Below are positions 1 through 8,366 of a stretch of DNA of 64,000 nt, one piece after another. Each line of letters opens with the position of its first letter. Within the stretch, counting starts at the first letter, position 1. A model generated the notes under the pieces. The model was given only the letters and a program-made list of their open reading frames with translations, did not search any database and had not been told where the DNA came from. The DNA is from SH-MAG3 sp035461245 (lineage in GTDB: Bacteria; Gemmatimonadota; Gemmatimonadetes; Longimicrobiales; RSA9), in assembly GCA_035461245.1 (NCBI GenBank), contig DATHVP010000130.1, positions 1 to 64,000 on the forward strand, written 5' to 3'. A program made the translations under genes and the position numbers.

Positions 1-208
1 ATGTCTCCGTGCAGCCCGTGCACTCCGAGAAGTGCAGCCAGATCACCGACGGCTTCGCGCCCGCCATGGCGCTTTCCGCGAACGCACGACCGGCGCTCGC
101 GGGCAGGCCCACCGCCGCCGCTGCCATGGCGCACAGCTTCATGAAATCCCGCCGGCGGACCACTGTGCTCCCCGGCACTCCCAGTCCACGCTCGGTAAAC
201 AGTTCCAT
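1..208 (-). CDS. [NiFe] hydrogenase small subunit, N-terminal part (runs off the left edge)
   Basis: Electron-transferring small subunit of a membrane-associated uptake [NiFe] hydrogenase; only the first 69 or so codons lie in the window. Reading the minus strand from ATG 206-208 gives a twin-arginine signal (RRRDFMKLC, residues 19-27), an alanine-rich h-region, then VIWLHFSECTGCTET, the proximal [4Fe-4S] cluster signature of group 1 small subunits. A GGAGAGG ribosome-binding site sits 5 nt before the ATG. The frame is open to the edge, so the gene is partial rather than broken. It follows the hyp operon on the same strand, and the large subunit should lie just outside the window. The Tat signal implies export of the folded heterodimer. 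The group 1 assignment is firm; the subgroup cannot be settled from this fragment. Confidence 0.88.
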   Translation of the reverse strand, partial: MELFTERGLGVPGSTVVRRRDFMKLCAMAAAAVGLPASAGRAFAESAMAGAKPSVIWLHFSECTGCTET

Positions 209-553
209 CGAGGCCTCTCCGTCGGCATCCGGACCATGGACCCGGTCGGTAGAACCGCCCGGGCGTTCAGTGCTGGCCGCAAATGTTGTCGCGACTCGTG
301 GGACCGGCTGTCGGGTTTTAGCGGAATCTCGAACGGGATTACGATTGCAACCGTCGGCGCTTCAGCCTACGAAGCCTGCGGAAAGCTCCCATAAATGAGA
401 CTGGATCTCAGCGGACGTGCCAGGTGCTGGCTGGGGGCGGCTGTGGAACCGGTGCCTGCGGGCTGGTCGGCGCGTTCGGACAGGACGGACGCCGACTGGT
501 GTGGGAGGGACGGACGGGGGCGGGGGCAGGGCTGCCCTCGCCCCCGCAGGACC
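209..553. other. hyp/hydrogenase intergenic spacer
   Basis: 345-bp gap between hypE and the hydrogenase small-subunit gene. It holds the GC hairpin at 520-547. No credible coding sequence is visible. On the minus strand TTGCAA is followed 17 nt later by ATTCCG, a weak promoter candidate for the structural genes. The length of the gap suggests the hydrogenase has its own promoter. Confidence 0.4.
520..547 (-). terminator. GC-rich hairpin after hypE
   Basis: Nearly perfect inverted repeat with one bulged base, arms at about 520-530 and 536-547, starting 7 nt past the hypE stop on the minus strand. No T-run follows, so it is either a weak terminator or an RNA-processing/stabilising hairpin separating hyp from the structural genes. 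Confidence 0.4.
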
Positions 554-1594
554 TCAGCAGATGCGCGGCAGCTGCTCGCCGGACAGCATCTCGACGACGC
601 GCTCGCCACCTATGCGGCTGCGCTGGATGACGCGGCCGGGGTGGCTGGCGACGACCTCACCGATGATGGCGGCATCGCGGCCGAGGGGATGGTCGTGCAT
701 GCGGGCGAGAACGCGATCAGCCGCATCGCGCGCAACGAAGGCCACCAGCTTGCCTTCATTGGCCACGTAGAGCGGGTCGAGGCCAAGGATCTCGCATGCG
801 CCGCGAACTTCTTCCATGACGGGCAGGGCGGCTTCATTGATGCGGATGCCGAGCTCGGCGCTTGCCGCGATTTCGCACAGTGCGCTGGCGACACCGCCGC
901 GCGTCGGATCCCGCAGGACGTGCAGGTCGGCGCCGGCCTCGTCAACGATATCGTCCACCAGCGTGTTCAGGGCCGCACTGTCCGAGACCAGCTCCGTCTC
1001 GAACTCCAGCCCTTCCCGGACGGACATGATGACGATGCCGTGGGTGGCGACCTGCCCGCTGACCACGACAAGGTCGCCGGCCGTGGCCCGGCGCGGCCCG
1101 ATGGCCACCCCTGGCGGGATGATGCCAACGCCGGTGGTGTTGATGAAGATGCCGTCGGCCTTGCCGCGGTCAACGACCTTGGTATCCCCCGTGACGATGG
1201 GCACACCGGCGCCGGCCGCGGCCTCCTTCATGGCGAGAGCGACCTGCCAGAGGTCCTCCATGGGGAAGCCCTCCTCGAGGATGTAGCCAGCGGAGAGGGC
1301 TATGGGCCGCGCGCCACACATGGCAAGGTCATTGATAGTTCCGTGCACGGCGAGGGACCCGATGTTGCCGCCGGGGAAGAAGGGCGGGTCAATGACGAAC
1401 GAGTCGGTGGAGAACGCGATGCGTCCGGCGGGCACGTCGAGAATGGCGCCGTCGTGGAGCACGGACAGGATGTCGTTGCCATAGGCGCCGAGGAAGAGCG
1501 AGTCCACGAGCTGTTTTGACAGCCGACCGCCGCCGCCGTGGGCCAGGACCACCTGCGGGTAGTCGGCGATGGGAAGTGGGCAGACGGCGTTCAT
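554..1594 (-). CDS. hypE: Hydrogenase maturation protein HypE
   Basis: Dehydrates the carbamoyl group that HypF places on the HypE C-terminal cysteine to a thiocyanate, giving the CN ligands of the NiFe active site. The 346-aa product has the PurM/AIR-synthase-like N-terminal region (AHGGGGRLSKQLVD near the start, FSTDSFVIDP, NDLAMCGARP) and ends in PRIC, so the essential terminal Cys is intact. The start is set at ATG 1592-1594 because it overlaps the hypD stop as ATGA; a longer reading from 1630 would intrude into hypD. Last gene of hypABFCDE, and nearest to the hydrogenase structural gene. Confidence 0.96.
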   Translation of the reverse strand: MNAVCPLPIADYPQVVLAHGGGGRLSKQLVDSLFLGAYGNDILSVLHDGAILDVPAGRIAFSTDSFVIDPPFFPGGNIGSLAVHGTINDLAMCGARPIALSAGYILEEGFPMEDLWQVALAMKEAAAGAGVPIVTGDTKVVDRGKADGIFINTTGVGIIPPGVAIGPRRATAGDLVVVSGQVATHGIVIMSVREGLEFETELVSDSAALNTLVDDIVDEAGADLHVLRDPTRGGVASALCEIAASAELGIRINEAALPVMEEVRGACEILGLDPLYVANEGKLVAFVARDAADRVLARMHDHPLGRDAAIIGEVVASHPGRVIQRSRIGGERVVEMLSGEQLPRIC

Positions 1595-2682
1595 GCCGGC
1601 ACCCGCGCGTAGTGGTAGTAGGCGGCGCACGCGCCCTCAGTGGACACCATGGGCGCGCCCAGCGGCCGTTCCGGCGTGCAGGCGGTGCCGAAGGCCGGGC
1701 ACTCGAACGGTTTCTTCAGCCCCTGCAGGATCACGCCGGCGAGACACTCCGCCGGTTCCTCGGCGCGGATGTCGCCGACGCCGAACCTGGCCTCCGCATC
1801 GAACTCCCGGTACTCCCACGACAGTTCCAGCCCGCTGCGCGGGATGCCGCCGATGCCGCGCCACTTGCGGTCGGCCGGCTGGAACACGCGCACGACCAGG
1901 TCCTGCGCGTGCTGGTTGCCGCCGCGGTTGACGGCGCGCACGTACTGGTTCTCCACGCCGACACGACCTGCCTCCAGCATGTCCACGACCATGAGGATAC
2001 CGTGCAGCAGGTCCAGTGGTTCAAAGCCGGTGACGACGATGGGCACGTCATACTTCGTCGCCAGCGGCTCGTATTCCCAGTAACCCATGACGGCGCAGAC
2101 ATGGCCCGCGGCCAGGAAGCCCTGCACGCGGTTGGTCTCGGAGCCGAGCAGTGCCTCCATGGCCGGCGGCACCAGAACGTGGCTGACCAGCATGGAGAAG
2201 TTTTGCAGCCCGAGTTGCTGCGCCTGGTGCACGGCCATGGCGTTCGCCGGTGCTGTCGTCTCGAAGCCCACGGCGAAGAACACGACCTGCCGGTCCGGGT
2301 TCCTCTGCGCCAGCTTCACGGCGTCCAGCGGCGAGTAGACGATACGGACGTCGCCGCCCTGCGCCTTTACCGACAGCAGGTCGAGTTCACTGCCCGGCAC
2401 CCGCAGCATGTCCCCGAACGATGTGAAGATGACTTCGGGGCGGCGGGCGATGGCGATGGCGCGGTCGATCATCTCCAGTGGCGTGACGCACACCGGACAG
2501 CCGGGCCCGTGCACCAGTTCAATGTTGTCGGCCAGCAGGCGGTCTATGCCGGACCGGATGAGGGTGTGGGTCTGGCCGCCGCAGATCTCCATGAGCGTCC
2601 ACTTGCGGGTGGCCCGGCGGCGTATCTCCGCGATGAGCTTGCGAGCTTCCTCCTCACCGCGATACTCGTCAACGTATTTCAC
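1591..2682 (-). CDS. hypD: Hydrogenase maturation protein HypD
   Basis: Iron-sulfur scaffold that, with HypC, carries the Fe(CN)2CO unit before insertion into the hydrogenase large subunit. The 363-aa length is typical. The conserved motifs are present: MEICGGQTH (Cys34), GPGCPVC (Cys62, Cys65), and late cysteines (AECLAG, FECPAF, TACTPE, EGACAAY) that include the ligands of the C-terminal [4Fe-4S] cluster. It begins 11 nt after hypC ends and its stop overlaps the hypE start, so translation is probably coupled. Confidence 0.97.
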   Translation of the reverse strand: MKYVDEYRGEEEARKLIAEIRRRATRKWTLMEICGGQTHTLIRSGIDRLLADNIELVHGPGCPVCVTPLEMIDRAIAIARRPEVIFTSFGDMLRVPGSELDLLSVKAQGGDVRIVYSPLDAVKLAQRNPDRQVVFFAVGFETTAPANAMAVHQAQQLGLQNFSMLVSHVLVPPAMEALLGSETNRVQGFLAAGHVCAVMGYWEYEPLATKYDVPIVVTGFEPLDLLHGILMVVDMLEAGRVGVENQYVRAVNRGGNQHAQDLVVRVFQPADRKWRGIGGIPRSGLELSWEYREFDAEARFGVGDIRAEEPAECLAGVILQGLKKPFECPAFGTACTPERPLGAPMVSTEGACAAYYHYARVPA

Positions 2683-2693
2683 GATCGCCTCCG

Positions 2694-2951
2694 CTATTCG
2701 GGCTGTGGTACGGCCAGTTCATCCAGTTCGCCGATGCTACGGAGGTATTCGAACACCTCCCCGGCCTCCGCCTCGCCGATCTTCGAGATGGCAAAGCCGA
2801 CGTGGACGACGACGTAATCACCGACCTCCGCGTCCGGCACGTATGCCATGCACACCTCCTTGGTGATGCCGCTGAAATTGACGCGGCCCATCGTCATGCC
2901 CGTCGCATCAGGCGCGAGACTGACGACCCTGCCGGGAACGCCCAGGCACAT
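2694..2951 (-). CDS. hypC: Hydrogenase maturation chaperone HypC
   Basis: Small chaperone (85 aa) that binds HypD and the hydrogenase large subunit to deliver the Fe(CN)2CO group. It starts with the invariant MCLGVPG, whose Cys2 is the iron-binding residue exposed after Met removal, followed by the small beta-barrel core (VVSLAPDATGM, VGDYVVVHVGFAI). Six bases separate it from hypF. HybG/HupF are paralogous alternatives, but the single copy within a hyp operon favours HypC. Confidence 0.96.
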   Translation of the reverse strand: MCLGVPGRVVSLAPDATGMTMGRVNFSGITKEVCMAYVPDAEVGDYVVVHVGFAISKIGEAEAGEVFEYLRSIGELDELAVPQPE

Positions 2952-2957
2952 GGTTCC

Positions 2958-5423
2958 TCACACGATACTGGTGGATGTCAGAGCGGGCACCACGACGGTA
3001 CCGGCGATTCCTGCGTCCGACGGTGCGCCGAGCCGGGCCGCGGCAATGACTGCCTGGCCCATGGCGATACCGCCGTCATTGGGGGGCACGAGACGGTGGG
3101 TCAGGACAGTGAACCCCCGGCCCCGCAGCGCCGCGGCCGTTGTCGCGACGAGTCGGCGGTTCTGGAAGCACCCGCCGGTGAGCGCGACGCGCGGGCAACC
3201 GGTGTGCTCCGCCTGCTGGACAATTGCGTTCACCATGGCGTTGTGGATCCGGCCGGCAATGGCGCCCGGCGTAACGCCCCTGCGCATGTCGTGAACGACG
3301 CGACGAACCAGGGGCCGCCAGTCCAGGACGCCCGGAACGCCCGGCGCGCCTGGTGCGCCGGGGACGTTCGTAGTGGCGGGTGCACCGGGTCCGGTCCCGC
3401 CCGGGTCGCCCGGGATGTGGAGGAATTCGTACGCGCCCGCCTCTCGTGGATCCAACGCGTGCTCCAGCCGTATGGCCGCCTCGCCCTCAAAGGTGGCAGT
3501 GTTGCAGAGGCCGAGCAGGGCGGCGAGCCCGTCGAACAGGCGACCGGCACTCGTCGTCTCGGGCGCGTTGATACCCCGCTCGATCATGCGCACGAACAGG
3601 TTGCGTTCGACTGCGGGCACGTGCACGGGCAGCGCCGGCGCATCGGCGAGGACGGCATTGGCGCCGAGGGCGGCGTGCAGCAGTGCGAGGGCAGTCCTGC
3701 GTGGCTCGCGCACGGCGGCATCGCCACCGGCCAGCCGGAACGGCAGCAGGTGGGCGACCCGGCTGAAGGAATGAGCGTCACCGAGCAGGAACTCGCCGCC
3801 CCAGATGGTCCCATCGGTGCCATAGCCCGTCCCGTCCCAGGCCACGCCCAGCGTGGCCGCTGTGGTGCCGTTCTCGGCCATGCACGAGACGAGGTGCGCG
3901 TGATGATGCTGGACAGCGACGGCCGGCACGCCGAGTTCCGACGCCAGGCGCTCCGCCCAGCTGGTGGATGCGTAATCGGGATGCATGTCGTGGGCGATGG
4001 CCACGGGCGTGGCCCCATACAGGCGCAGCAGGTCCCGGCTGACGCGCTCGAGTGCGCACCGGGACTCGAGGGTGTCCAGGTCACCGATGTGCTGGCTGAG
4101 GAACGCGTGGTGGCCGACTGTCAGGGCAACGGTGTTCTTCATGTGCGCGCCGGTGGCCAGGACCGACGGGACCGGTTCGGCCAGGCGCACGGGGAGCGGT
4201 GCGTAGCCGCGTGCCCTGCGCAGCAGCCGGGGCGTGTCCCCGACGATGTCGGCCACGCTGTCGTCCACGTGGCGTTCGATGGACCGGTCATGCACGAGGA
4301 ACAGGTCCGCGACACCGCCGAGCCGGTCTACGGCTTCCCGCTCGTCGGTGCAGATCGGTTCTTCCGAGATGTTCCCGCTGGTGGCCACCAGCGGCACGCC
4401 GCACCGGCGCGTCAGCAGGTGGTGCAGCGGTGTGGCTGCCAGCATCACGCCGATGTCGGGGTTGGACGGCGCGATGACCGCCGGCAACCGCAGCACAGGC
4501 ACCGCGACCTGCCGGGCACCGTCAGGCGCGACGGGCGACGTGACGCCCCGGCGCGGCAGCAGGACGATGGGCGCCTCCGCGGATTCCAGCAGTGCGGCGG
4601 CCGTATCACTCACTTCGACGAAACACCGGGCGGCGGCAACACTCGCGACCATCACGGCCAGTGGCTTCACCGGCCGGCGCTTGCGCCGCCGCAGGCGCGC
4701 CACGGCGCGCTCATTGGTGGCGTCGGCCATGAGGTGAAAGCCGCCCATCCCCTTTACGGCGACAATGCGGCCCTCAAGCAGGGCAGCCGCGGCCGCGTCC
4801 AGTGCGTCGGGCACGTCCATGGTGCGGCCGGACGCATCCCAGAGCGCAAGCTGCGGCCCGCACGCGGGGCAGGCGTTGGGCTGTGCATGGAACCGCCGAT
4901 CCCGGGGATCGCGATACTCGGCCTCGCACGATGGGCACATGACGAACGACGCCATCGTCGTGGCGGGTCGGTCGTAGGGCAGCCCGCGGATGATGGAGTA
5001 GCGCGGCCCGCAGTTCGTGCAGTTGGTAAAGGCGTAACCGCGGCGACGTCCGCCCTCATCCACCACGTCGGCGAGGCAGTCAGGACAGGTGGCCAGGTCC
5101 GGCAGGATGGTGGCAGTGGCGGTCCCGGCCGAGGCGCTGGGCAGGATGCGGAACCCCGTTTCACCGGTCACAGGGACGTGCTCGATGGCCAGCGACTCGA
5201 TGCGGGCCTGGACCGGCGCGCCGGCGCGCAGCGCCGCAACGAACCCGGTCAGGTCGTCGTCCTCGCCCTCCACCTCCAGTATGACGCCGGACGGATCATT
5301 AGCTATCCATCCGGCGAGGCGGTGCTGGTCGGCCAGGCGGAACGTGCAGGGCCTGAAGCCGACGCCCTGGACGGCGCCGTGGACCCGGAGCCGCAGCCTC
5401 TGCACCCCGCCGGACCGCTGCAT
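2958..5423 (-). CDS. hypF: Carbamoyltransferase HypF
   Basis: Transfers the carbamoyl group of carbamoyl phosphate, via carbamoyl-AMP, to the HypE C-terminal Cys. The 821-aa product has all four modules: acylphosphatase (about 1-92, VQGVGFRP), two zinc-finger pairs (Cys113/116/135/138 and Cys163/166/185/188), a YrdC-like domain (about 200-390), and a Kae1-like domain with HHHAHL and GGCFQN. The start is ATG 5421-5423, which overlaps the hypB stop as TGATG; an in-frame ATG at 5465 would lie inside hypB. Unusual feature: a Pro/Gly-rich collagen-like insert at roughly residues 668-700, before the final conserved block. Confidence 0.95.
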   Translation of the reverse strand: MQRSGGVQRLRLRVHGAVQGVGFRPCTFRLADQHRLAGWIANDPSGVILEVEGEDDDLTGFVAALRAGAPVQARIESLAIEHVPVTGETGFRILPSASAGTATATILPDLATCPDCLADVVDEGGRRRGYAFTNCTNCGPRYSIIRGLPYDRPATTMASFVMCPSCEAEYRDPRDRRFHAQPNACPACGPQLALWDASGRTMDVPDALDAAAAALLEGRIVAVKGMGGFHLMADATNERAVARLRRRKRRPVKPLAVMVASVAAARCFVEVSDTAAALLESAEAPIVLLPRRGVTSPVAPDGARQVAVPVLRLPAVIAPSNPDIGVMLAATPLHHLLTRRCGVPLVATSGNISEEPICTDEREAVDRLGGVADLFLVHDRSIERHVDDSVADIVGDTPRLLRRARGYAPLPVRLAEPVPSVLATGAHMKNTVALTVGHHAFLSQHIGDLDTLESRCALERVSRDLLRLYGATPVAIAHDMHPDYASTSWAERLASELGVPAVAVQHHHAHLVSCMAENGTTAATLGVAWDGTGYGTDGTIWGGEFLLGDAHSFSRVAHLLPFRLAGGDAAVREPRRTALALLHAALGANAVLADAPALPVHVPAVERNLFVRMIERGINAPETTSAGRLFDGLAALLGLCNTATFEGEAAIRLEHALDPREAGAYEFLHIPGDPGGTGPGAPATTNVPGAPGAPGVPGVLDWRPLVRRVVHDMRRGVTPGAIAGRIHNAMVNAIVQQAEHTGCPRVALTGGCFQNRRLVATTAAALRGRGFTVLTHRLVPPNDGGIAMGQAVIAAARLGAPSDAGIAGTVVVPALTSTSIV

Positions 5424-6076
5424 CACACGGTGACGGGCCGCTGCGCCAGCAGCCACGCCATCCACCCTTCCACGCCGGCGCCGGTGCGGCAGGAGACGTG
5501 GATGATGGGCGCGTGCTCATTGACGATGCGCACCCCATGCTCGAAATACTCGACGTCGAAATCGAAGGCGTCAATGAGGTCCGCCTTGTTCAGGACGACG
5601 ACGTCGGCGCTGGCGAAGATGCCGGGGTACTTGTACGGCTTGTCGTGGCCCTCGGCCACACTGCCGATGACCACGGCGCGGTCGGCGCCGAGCCGGTAGT
5701 TGGCCGGACAGATGAGGTTGCCAACGTTCTCGATGAAGAGCAGGCTTGTCCGGTCGAGGTCCAGGTGCTGCAGCGCCGTGCGGATCATGGGCGCGTCCAG
5801 ATGGCAGTTGCCGCCGGTGTTGATCTGCACGACGGCCACGCCGCGTGCGGCGATGGTATCGGCATCGATGCTGGATGCGATGTCGCCCTCGATGACTGCC
5901 GGCACCACGGACGGCGGCAGGCTGGCCAGCGTCCGCAGGATCAGCGACGTCTTCCCCGCTCCCGGCGATGCCATGATGTTCATCACCGTGACGCCTGCGG
6001 CATCAAACTGCGACCGGTTCTCCGCGGCAACCTGGTCGTTCGCCTTCAGGATCTCCCTGACTACCGGCACCTTCAT
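5423..6076 (-). CDS. hypB: Hydrogenase nickel-incorporation GTPase HypB
   Basis: GTPase that, with HypA, loads nickel into the hydrogenase large subunit. The 217-aa product has the Walker A motif ASPGAGKTS (about 36-44), the metal-binding loop GGNCHLDA and the guanine-specificity motif NKAD. It lacks both the N-terminal CxxCGC site and the histidine-rich nickel-storage stretch found in some homologues, so it is the compact form. The start overlaps the hypA stop (ATGA), and the stop overlaps the hypF start (TGATG). Confidence 0.96.
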   Translation of the reverse strand: MKVPVVREILKANDQVAAENRSQFDAAGVTVMNIMASPGAGKTSLILRTLASLPPSVVPAVIEGDIASSIDADTIAARGVAVVQINTGGNCHLDAPMIRTALQHLDLDRTSLLFIENVGNLICPANYRLGADRAVVIGSVAEGHDKPYKYPGIFASADVVVLNKADLIDAFDFDVEYFEHGVRIVNEHAPIIHVSCRTGAGVEGWMAWLLAQRPVTV

Positions 6077-6420
6077 TCATCCACCTCGATGCTCTCTATG
6101 AAGAACTCGCGACCGCCGCTGATGCGGATCGTGAGGGCGCCGCACTGCTCGCATATCGGCTGCAGCGGCGGCGCGACCTGGTACGAGGCGCCGCACGAGG
6201 CGCAGTCCACCTGTGCCCGCGTGCGGCGGATCCGCAGGTCGGCGCCTGCGGCCGCAGTGTCCCGACCCAGCACGTCGAAGTAGAACTGGACCGAGTCGTC
6301 CACCATGCTGCTGAGGTCACCTATGACCAGGTCCACCGCACGGACCCTCGTGGCACCGGCGTCACGGGCCGCATCCAGGACAATGTCCAGGATCCCCTGT
6401 GTTGCAGGCAGCTCGTGCAT
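6073..6420 (-). CDS. hypA: Hydrogenase nickel-incorporation protein HypA
   Basis: Nickel metallochaperone acting with HypB. The start is chosen at ATG 6418-6420 because it gives the invariant MHE N-terminus, whose His2 binds Ni, and a normal length of 115 aa; an upstream in-frame ATG at 6483 adds an unconserved basic tail. The zinc ribbon CASC...CEQC is intact. First gene of hypABFCDE. The 146 bp between the upstream MFS gene and this one must hold the operon promoter or a read-through region; I see no convincing -10/-35 pair there. Confidence 0.95.
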   Translation of the reverse strand: MHELPATQGILDIVLDAARDAGATRVRAVDLVIGDLSSMVDDSVQFYFDVLGRDTAAAGADLRIRRTRAQVDCASCGASYQVAPPLQPICEQCGALTIRISGGREFFIESIEVDE

Positions 6421-6544
6421 GGGTTGGCTCCGATGGCGGCCACGGGTCATCCGGCCCGGGGTACAGGGCCGCATGGGTGCCACGATAAGGCGGCACGCCC
6501 CGGGATTCTGTCCGGCTCAGGCGGAAAGTGCGGAGGAGGGACAC

Positions 6545-6578
6545 CCCGCGGATGTAGGGCGTTCCCCTACACGGCGGG
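6545..6578 (-). terminator. Hairpin overlapping the end of the MFS gene
   Basis: 7-bp stem (6553-6559 with 6565-6571) extended by an outer GC stem (6545-6549 with 6574-6578). The stop codon of the MFS gene lies inside it. No T-run follows. It separates the MFS unit from the hyp operon. Confidence 0.4.
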
Positions 6579-7808
6579 CAGTTCGGGCTCAGGCAGGAAA
6601 CGCAGTACGATCCAGGCTGTGGAGATCAGGAACAGGGCGGCGAGGCTGGTGCTGGCCGCGAAGCCGAAGGCGGTGTACATGAAGCCGGCGAGCGTGCTGC
6701 CGAAGGCGAAGCCGAGCTGACCGGTGCCCACAGCCAGACTCATGAGGGAGCCGCGCCGCTCCGCCGACACGAGCTGGGTCAGCAGCGCCTGGAAGGGCCC
6801 GATCCGCGCCGCGAAGAGCATCATCACGACGAAGAACGCGACATAGGCCGTGGGCACGCTGGTAACGACGTACGGCACGGCAAAGACCATGAGGGCCAGG
6901 CCGATACTGGCGCCGATGATGACACGCTTGCGCCCGATAGTGTCGGACAGGCGCCCGGCCCGGGGACCGGTGAGCACGTTGGCGATGCCGCCGGTGAAGA
7001 ACAGCAGCGCGACCTGGCCGGGCGTGGCGCCTATGACATCCTCCAGCCACGTCGGCAGATAGATGACGAACAGCGAGTTGCCGAGGAACGTGACCGCGAA
7101 CGTCGCCACGGCGGCAATGATGGCGGGATCGCGGAGCAACCGGATGTAGCCGGTCACGGCGCCGGCAACGCTCAGCCGCTCCGTCGCCCGGGTCACGTCC
7201 GGCTGCGGTACCACGTGCCAGACCAGGATGAACGTGAGCGCCATGATGCCCGCCAGTGCCAGGTACGGCGCCCGGAACCCGACGCCGGCGGCGAGCACCG
7301 TGCCCGCCGGGATGCCGATGATGTGGCCGAACGCCATGCCGGTCATGACCCAGCCGTTCGCCCAGCCACGCAGCTGGTAGGGGAAGTAGTCGCCGATGTA
7401 GGCCACGGCGGCGCCGCTCAGCACGCCGCCGGCGGCGCCGGCCAGCGCCCGCACCACCAGCAGCGAGAAGTAGTCGAAGGCCAGCGCGTGCAGCGCCAGT
7501 GCAGCGGACATGAGGCCGGTACCCGCCAGCAGGATGCGGCGGCGGCCCACGCGGTCGGAAATGGGACCTGCCACCAGGGCCATGATGCCCAGCATGACGG
7601 CATCCACGGCGACGAGGGAACCGAGGGCTGCCTCCGGTACGGCAAGCTGCTCGCGGATGCGCGGAAAGATGGGCGCGATGAGCATGACCTGGCTGCCGGA
7701 CGCGAACACCATCAGCCAGAGGGCGGACAGGATGAGACGCCCGTGAGGGGGCATGAGGCCCCCGTGAGGCGGCATCCCGTCGCGCCCGCCGGCACGCAGG
7801 TCAGTCAC
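6567..7808 (-). CDS. MFS transporter (DHA1-like)
   Basis: 413-aa major facilitator with about 12 hydrophobic segments. The loop 2-3 motif GPISDRVGRRRI, the second-half equivalent GRLSDTIGRKRV and the motif-C-like GIPAGTVLAAG point to the drug/metabolite:H+ antiporter group; the substrate cannot be told. The start is GTG 7806-7808 with a GAGG site 4 nt upstream; internal ATGs at residues 12 and 19 are also possible. It lies 21 bp after the glycine-zipper gene on the same strand, so the two are probably cotranscribed. Confidence 0.85.
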   Translation of the reverse strand: MTDLRAGGRDGMPPHGGLMPPHGRLILSALWLMVFASGSQVMLIAPIFPRIREQLAVPEAALGSLVAVDAVMLGIMALVAGPISDRVGRRRILLAGTGLMSAALALHALAFDYFSLLVVRALAGAAGGVLSGAAVAYIGDYFPYQLRGWANGWVMTGMAFGHIIGIPAGTVLAAGVGFRAPYLALAGIMALTFILVWHVVPQPDVTRATERLSVAGAVTGYIRLLRDPAIIAAVATFAVTFLGNSLFVIYLPTWLEDVIGATPGQVALLFFTGGIANVLTGPRAGRLSDTIGRKRVIIGASIGLALMVFAVPYVVTSVPTAYVAFFVVMMLFAARIGPFQALLTQLVSAERRGSLMSLAVGTGQLGFAFGSTLAGFMYTAFGFAASTSLAALFLISTAWIVLRFLPEPELPAV

Positions 7809-7829
7809 GCCGCCTCACGGGCAGGCAGG

Positions 7830-8288
7830 CTACCGCGGCGGCTCCTCGTAACCGGTGCTGACGAAGGGGCGGACGTCCTCCCAGGACTGGAACGGCCCGG
7901 CGCCCTCGTCCCGCCAGCCGCGGCGCAGTTCCGGCTCCACGTCCGCGAAGGCACGGCCTTCGTAGTCGGGATTGCGGCGGGCCAGCCGGCCGAGGTTATA
8001 GAAGCCACGAGCGTCGTTCCAGTCGCAGCGGTCCGCGTGCCGTTCCTGGTGCAGCCGCCGGTAATGTTCATCGGTCTCGTCGCTGAAGTCGTCCGTGGCA
8101 TGGGCCAGTTCCCGGCCGGCCCACCAGCCGCCGGCCGCGCCGGCCAGCCCGCCGACGATCATGCCGGCGGGCCCGAGCAGGGCGCCGAGGCCGACGCCCA
8201 GCGCACCGCCGGTCACGCCGCCCAGCCCCTCCCCTACCGCCTCGGGATTCTCGTCGTCCGCAGGCCCGCGATCAATCTGTCTGGGCAC
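7830..8288 (-). CDS. Glycine-zipper membrane-associated protein
   Basis: 152-aa protein of unknown function. Residues about 18-60 form a glycine/alanine zipper (GEGLGGVTGGALGVGLG, GLAGAAGGWWAG) able to make a hairpin in a membrane. The rest is charged and aromatic (DETDEHYRRLHQERH, NPDYEGRAFADVEPELRRGW), a pattern seen in small stress-type proteins. The start is GTG 8286-8288, preceded by an excellent GAGGAGG site. It ends 21 bp before the MFS gene. Confidence 0.7.
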   Translation of the reverse strand: MPRQIDRGPADDENPEAVGEGLGGVTGGALGVGLGALLGPAGMIVGGLAGAAGGWWAGRELAHATDDFSDETDEHYRRLHQERHADRCDWNDARGFYNLGRLARRNPDYEGRAFADVEPELRRGWRDEGAGPFQSWEDVRPFVSTGYEEPPR

Positions 8289-8366
8289 GCTTACCTCCTC
8301 GTATACCTGTGCATCCCGTTATGTGGTCCGGGTCGCAACAGGGCGCAAGGATTGCGCCCCGCCGGC

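Noticed and set aside
3325..3420. Frameshift or assembly error in HypF
   Set aside because: The same frame carries conserved HypF motifs on both sides of the Pro/Gly-rich stretch.
2802..5699. Very long plus-strand open frame (965 codons), also 7215-10022 (935 codons) and 395-1519
   Set aside because: They run antisense to hypF/hypC/hypB, the MFS-to-L,D-transpeptidase block and hypE. Their products are His/Gly/Arg/Pro-rich without family motifs, as expected from GC-rich codon shadow.
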